Shown here: one piece after another, positions 42,301 through 50,526 of the stretch
Layout: the number at the start of each line of letters is the position of its first letter
How positions within the stretch are numbered: position 1 is the stretch's first letter
DNA from: Molossus alvarezi
Lineage: Eukaryota; Chordata; Mammalia; Chiroptera; Molossidae
Direction: 5' to 3'
Assembly (NCBI GenBank): GCA_037176705.1
Contig: CM073885.1
Span: 159,392,290-159,456,289 of the forward strand
Length of the DNA stretch: 64,000 nucleotides
The notes under the pieces: model-generated
The model's input: only the letters and a program-made list of their open reading frames with translations
Told to the model about the DNA's origin: nothing
Database searches by the model: none
Program-made: the position numbers and the translations under genes

Positions 42301-43341
42301 CATCATTGTTTCTATCTCCCTTTCTCTCTCTGAATTAATAAAAATGTGTTTAAAAAGAAAGTTACATCACTGATCATATCTACAAACATTAGCTACTTAC
42401 CACTCTTAACTGAGTTTGCAAATTTATGTCTTTTCTGTATATATCAGAGTTAAGTCCCATGAGTTTCTTAGAGGAAGCTAACCTGAGAGACCCATACTTA
42501 GCTTGTATAGTTTGTGTTTCATAAACTCAGTATAGAAAGGACATGGGTTTTTAATGAAAAGTGTAGGTACATGGGAAAATGTAGTATTTGTGGGTATGAC
42601 TTTTGGTGAGTATACAACAAAATTATTCACAACTGAAATGGTCCCTGTTAAAATGGACTTTTTCTGTGGTACTTTGATGGTACTTTAGAATAAGATGTGT
42701 TTCTACCTTAATTCATGTGCAAGTGAAATAGGACCTCATGGTGGGTGCTTCAGTCATTAGACCTTTCCTACCTTTCAATGAAGTACAGTGCATGCCTGCC
42801 TCCTTAAAAATGTGTTTAGTGTATGTCATAACTAAGAAGATTAGATAGAATTTCAATAGCTGAGTAAACACTGATTCTGCCCAAGTGTCTGTTTATTATA
42901 TTGAAGGAGCCAAGTGTACAGAAAACAGAGGGTGTTGTTGTTAGGGGCCTGTTGCCTTTGACACTGTTGACGAAACCCAAACTTCAAAAATGTCTGAGTT
43001 CCCCTTTGCTCTGGCAATCTGATCATAGTTTCTGAAAGACTTACCTTAGTCAATCAGCATAAAGTAGAATCCCAAGGACCTAGCAGTGTAGACCACAGCT
43101 CTCCCAAGGGGCAGTACCTATAATGTATATCCAGAGGTGGGGGCAGGGCTTCTCAGTGATGCTGACTGTGTTAAGGCTGGAAGTCTCTCATTTCTAACAT
43201 AAACATGCTCTATTTGATTTCTTCTCCTAGGCCATTTCCAGATATTGTGAAAACCCAAACCTGTGCAGGGTGGCCATAAAAAAATTTAGCAGCTGTGGTA
43301 ATTTTACTGATCCACAGATTGCCAATGCCATCTTATCTTAA
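9373..43341 (+). CDS. Cyclin-Y-like protein, whole gene (10 coding exons, 371 aa)
   Basis: Spliced CDS: 9373-9628, 17338-17412, 17756-17793, 23863-23960, 26457-26492, 29313-29364, 30062-30181, 34824-34990, 41679-41841, 43231-43341. This totals 1116 nt, in frame, with AG/GT at every junction. Family signatures in order are the start [80 protein letters not shown] and [13 protein letters not shown]. Known of the family: cyclin Y is myristoylated and binds and activates CDK14 and CDK16 at membranes, acting in Wnt signalling and spermatogenesis. Human cyclin Y is 341 aa; this protein is longer at the N-terminus. Inferred: an intact paralogue of the CCNYL2/CCNYL3 kind. The divergent ends and box substitutions argue against CCNY or CCNYL1. 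Orthology is not settled, so no symbol is given. Ten canonical exons argue against a processed pseudogene. Confidence 0.9.
9410..9447 (+). repeat. 12-bp tandem repeat in exon 1
   Basis: GCCAGCCCCAGT-type unit, three copies in frame, coding Ser-Ala-Ser-Pro. Confidence 0.9.
10008..10175 (+). mobile_element. VES-type SINE, second subfamily
   Basis: 168 bp inside a perfect 15-bp duplication AAGATAGTTGGTACT (9993-10007 and 10176-10190). Lies in intron 1, 380 bp after exon 1. Confidence 0.94.
11344..11381 (+). repeat. CTG/CAG triplet microsatellite
   Basis: CTGCTGCTGCTTCTG followed by seven CTG units. In intron 1; open frames across it (poly-Ala or poly-Ser) are not supported as genes. Confidence 0.9.
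12080..12310 (-). mobile_element. L1 3'-end fragment
   Basis: Pyrimidine-rich stretch matching the bat L1 3' UTR on the minus strand (CCCCCACT-type runs, GCATATAAG, TTTGTTTCTTTCCACCCC). Confidence 0.6.
14330..14880 (+). mobile_element. Old L1 3' fragment (plus strand)
   Basis: Diverged L1 3' end: phrases such as TTGCTGGTGGAAGTGCAGAATGG and GAGCTATAAAAAAGAATAAACT resemble the ORF2 end and 3' UTR of old L1 families. Open frames here are chance. Confidence 0.6.
15353..15604 (+). mobile_element. VES-type SINE
   Basis: Full length, CCCTGGCCAGTTTGGCTCAG to GTGAGGATTGAAAAA. Duplication AAATACATACAG / AAATACACACAG. Confidence 0.94.
16923..17170 (-). mobile_element. VES-type SINE
   Basis: Full length on the minus strand, ending CCAAACCAGCCAGGG. 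Short flanking repeat CTGTCA. Lies 167 bp before exon 2. Confidence 0.93.
17338..17412 (+). CDS. Cyclin-Y-like exon 2
   Basis: 75 nt, phase 1 in and phase 1 out, between a pyrimidine-rich CACAG acceptor and a GTAAGT donor. It encodes [19 protein letters not shown] and then KKSQKN. The core [15 protein letters not shown] matches the cyclin Y segment that precedes its cyclin box, which makes this exon certain. Confidence 0.92.
17756..17793 (+). CDS. Cyclin-Y-like exon 3 (38-nt micro-exon)
   Basis: 38 nt coding [13 protein letters not shown], between a TTTTCTTTTAAG acceptor and a GTAAGA donor. The residues are divergent, but the length fits. Cyclin Y also has 13 residues between its SQTD and PPG motifs, and 38 nt is what shifts exon 2 (phase 1) into the frame of exon 4 (phase 0). 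Skipping this exon would lead to an early stop in exon 4. It is the least conserved exon and rests partly on phase logic. Confidence 0.75.
18518..18572 (+). repeat. Local duplication, copy A (55 bp)
   Basis: Matches 19513-19567 with one difference; direct orientation, 995 bp apart, both in intron 3. Confidence 0.92.
19020..19195 (+). mobile_element. L1 3'-end fragment with AAAT-rich tail
   Basis: Plus-strand L1 3' UTR (GGTGTCAATGGGGGAAAAAA, ACATCTGTAACAAAAATAAA) ending in a long (AAAT)n tail. Heavily 5'-truncated. Confidence 0.8.
19513..19567 (+). repeat. Local duplication, copy B (55 bp)
   Basis: Partner of 18518-18572. Confidence 0.92.
19880..19923. repeat. TG microsatellite
   Basis: About 40 bp of TG with a few TTG interruptions. 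Confidence 0.9.
20205..20466. mobile_element. Possible hAT-type MITE, degenerate
   Basis: Starts CGGTGATTTGCAACCTTTTT and ends ACTGGTGGAAAGGCTCTG, which resemble worn hAT inverted repeats (GGTTTTCAACC / GGTTGAAAA). No clear 8-bp duplication. Confidence 0.45.
22907..23007 (+). mobile_element. Minimal L1 3'-end insertion (about 100 bp)
   Basis: Only the last 100 bp of an L1 (GGTGTCAATGGGGGAAACAG ... CATCTGTAACAAAAATTAAT). Flanked by a perfect 16-bp duplication AAATACAACAAAACTG at 22891-22906 and 23008-23023. Confidence 0.9.
23240..23486 (-). mobile_element. VES-type SINE
   Basis: Full length, TTTTTATCCTCACCCGAGAA to CAAACTGGCCAGGGC. Lies in intron 3. Confidence 0.93.
23757..24560 (+). repeat. 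Duplicated block, copy 1 (around exon 4)
   Basis: Partner of the block at 61452-62990. It includes exon 4 and a stretch of intron 4 with the shared sequence TTTATGGGATCTAG and AGAAGGAACAGCTTGTCCCC. No SINE lies inside it. Confidence 0.85.
23863..23960 (+). CDS. Cyclin-Y-like exon 4
   Basis: 98 nt between a CTCTTCAG acceptor and a GTGAGT donor. It codes [20 protein letters not shown] followed by [12 protein letters not shown], matching the conserved cyclin Y segment PPG...[17 protein letters not shown]. In cyclin Y this serine-rich region carries a reported 14-3-3 site after an RK pair; here the preceding residues are GK. The exon and its flanking intron recur at about 61.5 kb. Confidence 0.93.
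25102..25345 (-). mobile_element. VES-type SINE, first of a tandem pair
   Basis: Full length, bounded by AGAAGTTAGTATTT on both sides. Shares its right-hand duplication with the next SINE. Confidence 0.95.
25361..25616 (-). mobile_element. VES-type SINE, second of a tandem pair
   Basis: Full length and closer to consensus than its neighbour. Bounded by the same AGAAGTTAGTATTT, which therefore occurs three times (25087, 25346, 25617). Confidence 0.95.
26457..26492 (+). CDS. Cyclin-Y-like exon 5 (36-nt micro-exon)
   Basis: 36 nt after a long pyrimidine tract ending CCATAG, with a GTGAGC donor. It completes a cysteine codon with exon 4 and encodes [12 protein letters not shown] and then R (split with exon 6). 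This matches the first helix of the cyclin Y box ([13 protein letters not shown]) almost residue for residue. Confidence 0.93.
26775..26952. mobile_element. MER5A-type hAT MITE
   Basis: TTTAGCAGCCTCCCTGGCCT followed by CTCACTAGATGCCA is the hallmark of the ancient mammalian MER5A repeat. Lies in intron 5. Confidence 0.8.
26972..27197 (-). mobile_element. VES-type SINE
   Basis: Full length but diverged, TTAGTCCTCACTTGAGAAC to CCAACCAGGGC. Inserted between old DNA-transposon pieces in intron 5. Confidence 0.9.
27215..28118. mobile_element. Ancient DNA-transposon remnant (Charlie-like)
   Basis: Contains AATAGAAGACAGCTGGTTCT and similar phrases known from an old mammalian hAT repeat. Related pieces seem to lie at 26610-26774 and 28392-28640, split by the MER5A and two SINEs. 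The family name is uncertain. Confidence 0.45.
28131..28380 (-). mobile_element. VES-type SINE
   Basis: Full length. Duplication AGAATATTTTT / AGAACATTTTT at the edges. Confidence 0.93.
28740..28850 (+). mobile_element. Degenerate SINE fragment
   Basis: GGTTTGATACCTGG followed by a TCTCTCTC-rich tail resembles the middle and end of the second SINE subfamily; the 5' part is lost. Confidence 0.45.
28851..30061. other. Introns 5-6 around exon 6
   Basis: Nothing recognised apart from exon 6. Confidence 0.55.
29313..29364 (+). CDS. Cyclin-Y-like exon 6
   Basis: 52 nt between a TTTTGTAG acceptor and a GTAAGC donor. It encodes [18 protein letters not shown], corresponding to [20 protein letters not shown] in cyclin Y. 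The spacing is kept apart from a short indel. Confidence 0.9.
30062..30181 (+). CDS. Cyclin-Y-like exon 7 (cyclin box)
   Basis: 120 nt, exactly 40 codons, phase 0 at both ends, with a CCTTTCAG acceptor and a GTAAGA donor. It encodes the middle of the cyclin box and ends in [11 protein letters not shown], matching QLTAECAIVTL of cyclin [13 protein letters not shown] corresponds to IYRFVRTLFSAA. Confidence 0.93.
30182..31551. other. Start of intron 7
   Basis: 30360-31210 has several overlapping open frames on both strands without family features. A CACATG-rich stretch lies at 30430-30470. Probably worn repeat sequence. Confidence 0.5.
31564..31797 (-). mobile_element. VES-type SINE
   Basis: Full length. 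Perfect 12-bp duplication TAAATGAGTGTT at 31552-31563 and 31798-31809. Confidence 0.94.
31832..32035 (+). mobile_element. VES-type SINE, second subfamily
   Basis: CCCAGCTGGTGTGGTTTAGTG to AAGATCAATAAAG. Lies 34 bp after the previous SINE, in opposite orientation. Confidence 0.9.
32340..33080. repeat. Probable old interspersed repeat in intron 7
   Basis: AGAATAGACTGTGGCTGGGA and AGTGATCCAGGTGAGAAGTG match phrases of a common ancient mammalian repeat. Several overlapping open frames here are chance. Confidence 0.45.
33393..33593 (-). mobile_element. VES-type SINE lacking its 3' tail
   Basis: Minus strand. The TATCCTCACC tail region is missing; the promoter end (AACTGTCCAGGGC) is kept. Confidence 0.85.
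33594..34347. other. End of intron 7
   Basis: No repeat or exon recognised. Confidence 0.55.
34364..34640 (+). mobile_element. VES-type SINE with expanded CT run
   Basis: Full length within a perfect 16-bp duplication AAGAAACAGAAATACG (34348-34363 and 34641-34656). Its internal CT tract is expanded to about 60 bp. Ends 183 bp before exon 8. Confidence 0.95.
34530..34594. repeat. CT microsatellite inside a SINE
   Basis: About 30 CT units with two interruptions; an expansion of the normal SINE TCTCTC tract. Confidence 0.92.
34824..34990 (+). CDS. Cyclin-Y-like exon 8 (cyclin box core)
   Basis: 167 nt between a TTTTGCAG acceptor and a GTGAGT donor, phase 2 out. It encodes [20 protein letters not shown] and continues [21 protein letters not shown]. 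The [17 protein letters not shown] motif is the strongest family signature. The next residues change: cyclin Y has SKVWDDQAVWN, while here they read [11 protein letters not shown], so one acidic residue of the DD pair is lost. This region lies in the cyclin fold, so kinase binding could differ. Confidence 0.94.
35399..35658 (-). mobile_element. VES-type SINE
   Basis: Full length. 13-bp duplication TACATTTATTATT at 35386-35398 and 35659-35671. Confidence 0.93.
39251..39323. repeat. Compound (CT)n(AT)n microsatellite
   Basis: About 20 CT units followed directly by about 15 AT units, between old L1 and a SINE. Confidence 0.92.
39322..39545 (-). mobile_element. VES-type SINE inside the old L1
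   Basis: Diverged minus-strand copy ending CCAAACTGGCCAAGGC. A CT/AT microsatellite adjoins its tail. Confidence 0.88.
41679..41841 (+). CDS. Cyclin-Y-like exon 9
   Basis: 163 nt between a TTCCCCAG acceptor and a GTGAGG donor. It encodes [20 protein letters not shown] followed by [14 protein letters not shown] and a segment ending [20 protein letters not shown] is invariant in the cyclin Y family, and RERAHKLE of cyclin Y is here KERARKLE. The exon follows a 6.7-kb intron largely filled by an old L1. Confidence 0.95.
41842..43230. other. Intron 9
   Basis: One SINE; nothing else recognised. Confidence 0.55.
42155..42350 (+). mobile_element. VES-type SINE, second subfamily
   Basis: TGGTCTGGTCAGTGTGGCTC to TGAATTAATAAAAATG. 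Lies in intron 9. Confidence 0.88.
43231..43341 (+). CDS. Cyclin-Y-like exon 10 (terminal, stop TAA)
   Basis: 111 nt after a TTCTCCTAG acceptor: 36 codons plus TAA. It begins [12 protein letters not shown], matching AISRLCEDKYKD of cyclin Y, and ends in AILS where cyclin Y ends in AIIS. Between them the arginine/serine-rich tail of cyclin Y (RKRSASADN, a reported 14-3-3 site) is replaced by [12 protein letters not shown]. The same total length and matching final residues support the exon despite the divergence. Confidence 0.9.
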   Translation, partial: AISRYCENPNLCRVAIKKFSSCGNFTDPQIANAILS

Positions 43342-44044
43342 AGGAGAAATGAGGGGTTGTGCCATGAGGAGCCCTCATCCATGACTGGAGAATTATCACC
43401 GCTCCTGCTCAAAACCCAGCTAAGTTATATCCTTTTAAGGGAGAAATGAGGGGTACTAGCATGATTAGCTTTTCATGTACAAACACAAGGACTGTTGAAA
43501 TATAAAAAAACTTTTTGTAGCAAGTTTAGTATTTCCTCTTTAAAAAGAAGTGAAAGTTTTTAAACATCATGAGAAATTTTTGACCTAAGCTTGATTCATA
43601 AGTCTTAGTATTTTTTCATTTCCTTTTGATTATTTTAATTACTATAGTATATTAAGATATTACATCTGTTTATTTTTGCTTCATTCTCAGAGTAAAGAAA
43701 ATGTATCTCTTCCACCTTTTAAAAAGTTTTAGTAACTTTCTATGTGACATTCTCTTTTGCACTTTAGTACTCTCATTTAGAAAGTTTAAGTTACCTATGT
43801 CTTTATACTATAGTTTCAGATGCTTTAATGTTTACTTTGATATTGGGAAGAAAGTGAGTTTCTTTTGACATTAGAAAATTCCTTAAATACTTTTTGTTGC
43901 TTCCTAGAGCAAAAGGGGCACTTTTTTTTTTTATTATGCATTTTCTTTCTTCCTGAACATTTGAACATTGATATTGTATATAAATTATTTTAAAGTAAAT
44001 TTAATTATGAGTTTTAATTTTTTTTTCAGAGTTTAAAGATTTAT

Positions 44045-44252
44045 CTCTTTTTAAAAATTGATGTTTGAGAAAAAGAAACGAAGAAGGGGGGAGAATGAGA
44101 GAAACATCTATTGATTGCCGTCTATCTCCCGTATGATCCCTGAGACCAGGGATCAAACGTGCAACCTGGGTATGGGCCCTGACTGGGAACAGAACCCATG
44201 GCACTTCTGTGCATGGGAGATGCTCCCAGTAATGGAGCCACCTGGACAGGGC
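44045..44252 (-). mobile_element. VES-type SINE, second subfamily
   Basis: Diverged minus-strand copy with AGAGAAACATCTATTGATTG and, at its promoter end, GGAGCCACCTGGACAGGGC. Confidence 0.85.
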
Positions 44253-44695
44253 AAGGATTTCTTTTTAAAATAAATTAAATAATGACTATTCTTATCATAT
44301 ATTCTCTGAAAAACCTTTGCAAATTCTTACATAGTAGGCCTAAGAACTTCCAGAATAACCTGGTAAAATGGAGGTTTCTGGTGGTGCAGAAGCTGGATAA
44401 AAAGAGTTGCTGTTCTGTTTTTCTTTTCAGGAACTACCTTGCCAGTACGTGGCTTTTGGTAATTGGTAGATCCAAGTTCTTATATTATAAGTGACTTATT
44501 GTACCTACAATGTATTCCATTAACTCTCATCACTGGAAATTGTTTTTAAAGAAATAAGACAACTAGCCCTCAGAAAAATGCTAAGTAAACATTGCCTTTG
44601 ACGTAAAGATTTTATTTGATTTTTAAAAACTAATAATTGTATGGATAATGGACATAATCTAAATAAGTTACTGAAAGCTTATCAACAGTTCTATG

Positions 44696-44701
44696 AATAA
44701 A
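44696..44701 (+). terminator. Candidate poly(A) signal AATAAA
   Basis: AATAAA lies about 1.36 kb past the TAA. Another AATAAA lies near 45055. Either could end the transcript; neither is confirmed. Confidence 0.25.
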
Positions 44702-47700
44702 CAAAAAAACAAAGCTGTCCATGAACCCATGTGGTTTCAGAGTGTCTGCTTTGTATTCACCTGTGTTTAATCATTAAGCAGTAAACTTAAGGTTTTATAT
44801 TACATGGGGGAAGATTAGGTATAAAGATTTTACCTGGGCCTATGGATTGAAAGATGATTAAAAAGTGCAGGACATACTATAATGATGTGTGAAATACTAT
44901 GGTTGCCAATCATTTCTCATATTTTATAAACTATCCCTGCATGAGTGATTTGAAAAGAAGTGTTTATTATTTAATCACACTTCTATACTCTCAGTATTAG
45001 GTCCACTTAGTTATAATTATGATAACTATGATGTTAAGATATCAATTTATACTATAATAAAGTTGAAAATAAATGAAGGACTATAAGGGAGAAGGAAAGA
45101 AAGAAATTCTTTATTGCTTGGGCGTTTACCGCCCACGCTGTGTACCTGGTTTCATTTATTTGCCCTGTGTCTTGCTGAAAAGTGTGTTTCATGTACAGCT
45201 GCCTTGGCTGCCGAAGAGCCTAGCTTTGAGCAATTTCTTGCATCAATTCAGTAAGTAACATTGGAACATTTAAAATACTTCCCTTGTAAACACATTGCCA
45301 TTTTCAGTCTGTTCATACTGAGGAAAGGTACTTTGATTTATGTGCCTAAGCACTCATTTGTGTTCCAATTTAAAAAATAATTTGTAAATGTGTACTTAGG
45401 TTATTTAGATTTCTCAATTAATTATCACAATACACTTTTGATAACATTAAAATCTTTTACATTATTACAATAAAAAATATTAGCTTAATATTTCTCTATC
45501 CTTTGTGAGTATGAAGGTTTCTAGTAGAATACATATTTGAATTACTAATTAAGATTTGTCAAAGTATGCTTTCTATAAATTTCTTTAAAAGGGCCATATT
45601 TTTATTGCAGTATGTAAACCTTTTATTACAAAATAAATGGTAAGGATAGCTACAGTGATAGAAGTAGAGGTGATTTTTTGAGTTGAAATATTAACTTCTT
45701 TTATTTCTTTTATTTTTTTAATTAATTAATTAACTTTTGTTATAGATGTTTCTCCTTTTTCCCCCACTGATTCCCCCTGTGACACCATTTCTGCCCTGTC
45801 CCCAGCTTTGTTGTCCATGCCCGCTGTTCATGCACACATGCATATACGTTCTCCGGTTTGTTTCTCCCCCACCACCCTCTTTTCTGGGGATTGTCTGTCT
45901 GTACCCCACTTTCACATTTCTGGGACTACCCCATTTCTCAAACTGTAATGTTCATTATATTCCACAAATAAGTGAGGTCATATGATACTTGTCTTTCTCT
46001 TTCTGGTTTGTTTCACTTAGGATAATACTTTCCAGGTCCCTCCATGTTGTCTCAAAGAATAAGAGATCTTTCTTTCTTACAGCTGCATAGAACTACATTG
46101 TGTATATGTACCACAGCTTTTTATCCATTTGTATACTGATGGACATTTGGGATGTTTCCAGATCTTAGCTATTGTAAATAGTGCTGCTATGAAGATGGGG
46201 GTACCTATATTCTTTCTGATTGGTGTTTCAGGCTACTTGGAGTATATTCCTAGAAGTGGGATCACTGGATCAAATGGAAGTTCAATTTTTAATTTTTTGA
46301 GGTAACACCATATTGTTTTCCATAATGGCTGCACCAGTCTGCATTCCCACCAGCAGTGTACTAGAGTCCCCTTTTATCCACACCCTTGCCAACACTTGTT
46401 GTTTCATACTTGGTTGATGGTGGCCATTCTGACATGTGTGAGGTGATACCTCATTGTTTTAGTTTGCATCTCTGTGATGATTAGTTATGTTGAGCATTTC
46501 TTTATATGTCTCTTAGCCATTTGTAGTTCCTCTGCCCATTTTTTAATTATGTTTTTGTCTTCCTTTTGTTGGGTTGTATGAGCACTCTATGTATATTGGA
46601 AATTAACCCCTTATTTGAAATATCATTGGCAATTATGCTCTCCCAAATAGTGGGTTGCCTTTCCATTTTGATGATTATATCTTTCGCTGTGCAGATGCTT
46701 TTCAGTTTGATGTAGTCCCATGTGTTCAGTTTTTACTTTGTTTCTCTTACCTTAGGTGACGTATCAGTAAAAATTCTGCTGCGTATGATGTCTGAAATTT
46801 TGTTGCCTACAATTTCTTCTAGGATTTTTATGGATTTATGAGTCACATTTAAGTCTTTCATCCATTTTGAGTTTATTCTTGTGTAGGGTGTAAGTTGATG
46901 GTCTAGTTTCATTTTTCTGCATGTAGCTGTCCAATTTTCCCAACACCATTTATTAAAGAGGCTGTCCCTACTCCACTGTAAGCTCTTGCCACCTTTGTAA
47001 ATATTAATTGAGCATATTGCCTTGGGTCCATTTCTGGGTTCTCTGTTGTGTTTCAGTGGTCTATATACCTGTTCTTGTGCCAGTACCAGGCTGTTTTGAT
47101 TACAGTGGCTTTGTAGTATAACCTAAAATCTGCTAATGTGATTCCTCCAACTTTGTCCTTCTTTTTCAAGATTGCTGTGGCTATTTGAGGTCTTTTCTGG
47201 TTTCATATAAACTTTTGAAGTATTTGTTTTAGTTCTGTGAAGTATGTCGTTGGTATTTTGATGGGGATTGCATTGAATCTATAGATAGCTTTGGGGAGTA
47301 CAGACATTTTAAAGATGTTGATTCTTCCAGTCCATGAACAAGGTGTGTGCTTCCACTTTTTTACATCTTCCTCTATTACTTTTTTCACTGACCTGTAGTT
47401 TTTTGCAAATAGGTCTTTTATTTCTTTGGTTAAGTTTATTCCTAGGTATCTTAATTTTTTTTGCTGTGATGGTAAATGGGATTGTTTTCTTAGTTTCTCT
47501 TTCTGTGAGTTCATCATTGGCCTATAGAATGCCATTGATTTCTTGACGTTAATTTTGTAACCTGCTACTTTGCCAAATTTATTTATTAAGTCTAGTAAAT
47601 TTTTGATGGGGTCTTTGGGGTTATCTACATATAGTATCATGTCATCTGAGAATAATGTCAGTTTCATTCTCTTCTTTTTAATTTGGATCCCTTTTATTTT

Positions 47701-48923
47701 TTACTTCCTGTCTGATTACCATAGCTAAGACTTTCAGTACTATGTTAAATAAGAGGGGTGAAAGTGGGCATCCTGGTCTTGTTTCTGTTCTTAAAGGAAA
47801 TGCTTTTAATTTTTGCCATTGAGTATGATGTTGGCTGTAGGTCTTTCACATATGGCCTTTATTATGTCAAGATATGATCCCTCTATTCTCAGATTGCTGA
47901 GCATCGTTATCAGAAATGGGTGCTGAATTTTGTCTAATGCTTTTCAGCATCTATTGATATGATCATATAATTTTTATCTTTTATTTTGTTTATGTGATGT
48001 ATCACATTTATTGCTTTGTGAATATTGTACCTGCCTTGCATCCCTGGGATAAATCCCACTTGGTCATGGTGAATAATTTTTTTGATGTATGGCTGGATTT
48101 GATTTGCTAGTATTTTGTTTAGGATTTTGGCATGTATGTTCATGAGGGATATTAGCCTGTACTTTTCTTACTTTGTAGTGGTTTTCTGGTTTGGGAACTA
48201 GTATTATGCTGGCCTCATAAAATGAGTTTGAAAGTTTTTTTTGTCTTGAATTTTTTGAAATAGTTTGAAGAGAATGGGTATTAGTTCTTTATTGAATGTT
48301 CAGAAAAATTCCTCCGTGAAGCTGTCCGGGCCTAGGCTTATGTTTGCTGGGAGAGTCTTGATTACATCTTCCATTTCTTATGTTGTCATTGGTCTGTTCA
48401 AGTTTTTTTATCTCCTCCCAGTTCAGTTTTGGAAGACTATGTGTTTTTAGAAATTTGTCCATTTTGCTTAGATTGTCTAATTTTTTGCCGTATAAATGTT
48501 CATAATATTTGTTCACGATTGTTTTTATTTTTGTGGTGTCACTTATTATTTCTCCTCTTTCATTTCTGATTTTGTGTATTTGGGTTCTCTCTCTGTTTCT
48601 TGGTGAGTGTAGCTAACAGTTCTTCCATCTTGTTTATCTTTTCGAAAAATCAGCTCTTTGTTTCATTGATCCTTTGAATTGATTTTTGGTCTCCATGTCA
48701 TTTATTTCTGCTCTGATATTTACTATTTCTTTCCTTCTATTTGCTCTGGGGTTTTCTTTTTGTTAGCTTTCTAGTTTTTTAAGTTGTGAGGTTAGATAGT
48801 CTATTAGAAATTTTTCTTGTTTCTTGAGGTAGGCCTGTAGTGCTATGAACTTCCCTCTCAGGACTGCTTTTCTGTGTCCCATAGATTTTGTGTTGTTGTG
48901 TGTTCATTTTCATTGGTTTCCAG

Positions 48924-49053
48924 GAATTTTGTTTTTGTTTTTGTTTTTGTTTTTATCCTCACCCGAGGACATTTTTTCATTTTTTGTTCAGATAGAGTGG
49001 GAGGTAGAGAGAGGAAGAGAGAGAGAGACAAACATCGACATGATTGTGTTTAG
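48924..49053 (-). mobile_element. 5'-truncated VES-type SINE inside an L1
   Basis: Only the tail half is present (TTTATCCTCACCCGAGGACA to CAAACATCGACATG). The host L1 segment TTTCATTGGTTTCCAG occurs on both sides (48908-48923 and 49054-49069) as the duplication. Confidence 0.9.
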
Positions 49054-49784
49054 TTTCATTGGTTTCCAGAATGTTTTTAATTTCTTCCTTGATCTGCTTA
49101 GTAACATATTCGTTCTTTGATTACATGCTATTTAGCTTCCATGTCTTTGCATGTTCTTGTTGCAAGTGATTTCTAGTTGCATGACATTGTGATCGGAGAA
49201 GATGCTTGATATGATTTCAATCTTTTTGAACTTGTAGAGACTTACTTTGTTCCCAACATGTGGTCTAACTTTGAGAATATCCCACATGCACTTAAGAAGA
49301 ATGTGAATTCTTTGGTTTTTGGGTGTAATTCTTTGTAGATATCTATTGAATCCATTTGGTCTTGTGCTTCATTTAGAGTCTGTGTTTCCTTGTTATTTTT
49401 TTTGTCTAGAAGATTTATCCAGTGATGTCAGTAGAGAATTGAAGTCCCCTGCTATGATAGTATTGTTGTCAATTTTTTTTTAAGTCCTCCACAAGATTTT
49501 TAACATATGTTGGTGCTTTCATATTGCGTGCATGTTTGTTTACCAAGGTTATATCTTCCTGTTGAATAGATCCTTTCAATATTATGTAGTGGCCTTGTTT
49601 GTCTTTACTTATGGCCTTCATTTTGAAATCTACTTTATGAGGTATGAGTATTGCAACCCCAGCTTTCTTTAGCTTTTTGTTTCCTTGAAAGATTTTTTTC
49701 TTTCTTCACTTTCAACCTATGTAAGGCTTTTGCTGTGAGGTGGGTCTCTTGTAAACAAGATATATGTAAGTGATGCTTTCTTTT

Positions 49785-49832
49785 CTTTCTTATCCTCACC
49801 TGAGGACATTTCTTTCAGATAGAGTGGGGGAA

Positions 49833-49865
<33 letters not shown>

Positions 49866-50033
49866 TATCAATGTGACAATGTGAAAGGGAAACATCAAGT
49901 GACTGCCACCTGCATGACCAACCAAGGCCGGGGACACACTGCAACTGAGGTATGTGCCCTTAGCAAAAACCAAACCCGGGTCTCTCTGGCCCACAGACTA
50001 ATGCTCTAACCACTTAGCCAAACCAGCCAGGGC
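49785..50033 (-). mobile_element. VES-type SINE inside an L1
   Basis: Full length, TTATCCTCACCTGAGGACA to CCAAACCAGCCAGGGC, with an expanded GA run. Confidence 0.93.
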
Positions 50034-50357
50034 CTCTCTGTGTCTTCTTATTGGAGCATTCATATCATACACATTTATGATGACAATTGATATGTACTTA
50101 TTTATTGCCTTTTTTTTTTTAGAGTTATCTGTGTGCCAGGGTCTTACCAGGAGCATCAGTGAAGCTACCAATCACAGATATCAGTTTGGGGACACACAGC
50201 TGGTACCCAAACTAAGTTATTCTGCCTTTCTCCCCAAACAAAGCTGGGTGAACAACAAACAAAACACACAAAGGAGGCTTCACTTCACTTCCTTAACTTG
50301 CTTTGTACTACAGATTAGAAAGATGATACTTTTTTTCTTAAAAAACAAAAGTATATG

Positions 50358-50396
50358 TACACACACACACAGAGAGACATACACACACACACATAT
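50358..50396. repeat. AC microsatellite
   Basis: Two AC runs split by AGAGAGACAT, adjoining the mariner MITE. Confidence 0.85.
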
Positions 50397-50399
50397 GTA

Positions 50400-50526
50400 C
50401 ATGGTGGGGCAAAAGTAGGTTTACAGTTGTGAGTATGTGAAATGAGTTTTTTCTTATATTATTATTTCTTAATTATTGTATTATTTTGCATAAAAACAGT
50501 TATATACCTGCTTTTGCCCCACTGTG
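50400..50526. mobile_element. Mariner-type MITE
   Basis: 127 bp with terminal inverted repeats about 30 bp long: GTGGGGCAAAAGTAGGT at the left and the complement of GTGGGGCAAAAGCAGGT at the right. It is flanked by TA on both sides (50398-50399, 50527-50528), the mariner target duplication. The centre is AT-rich with no coding capacity. Confidence 0.9.

Larger units (their letters stand above)
43342..45714. other. Downstream of the stop codon: 3' UTR and intergenic
   Basis: AT-rich. A 15-bp phrase GGAGAAATGAGGGGT right after the stop recurs about 97 bp later. One SINE. The open frame at 45073-45258 has no recognisable features. Confidence 0.5.
45715..50118 (-). mobile_element. L1, 5'-truncated near the ORF2 start
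   Basis: Minus-strand L1 from a (TTAA)n/poly-T tail at 45715 to about 50118, where the match to the young L1 stops just before the ORF2 start. Frames are broken; the longest surviving piece is reverse transcriptase at 47203-47667 (keeping [11 protein letters not shown] where the young copy has [11 protein letters not shown]). Two SINE insertions lie at 48924-49053 and 49785-50033. Confidence 0.9.
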
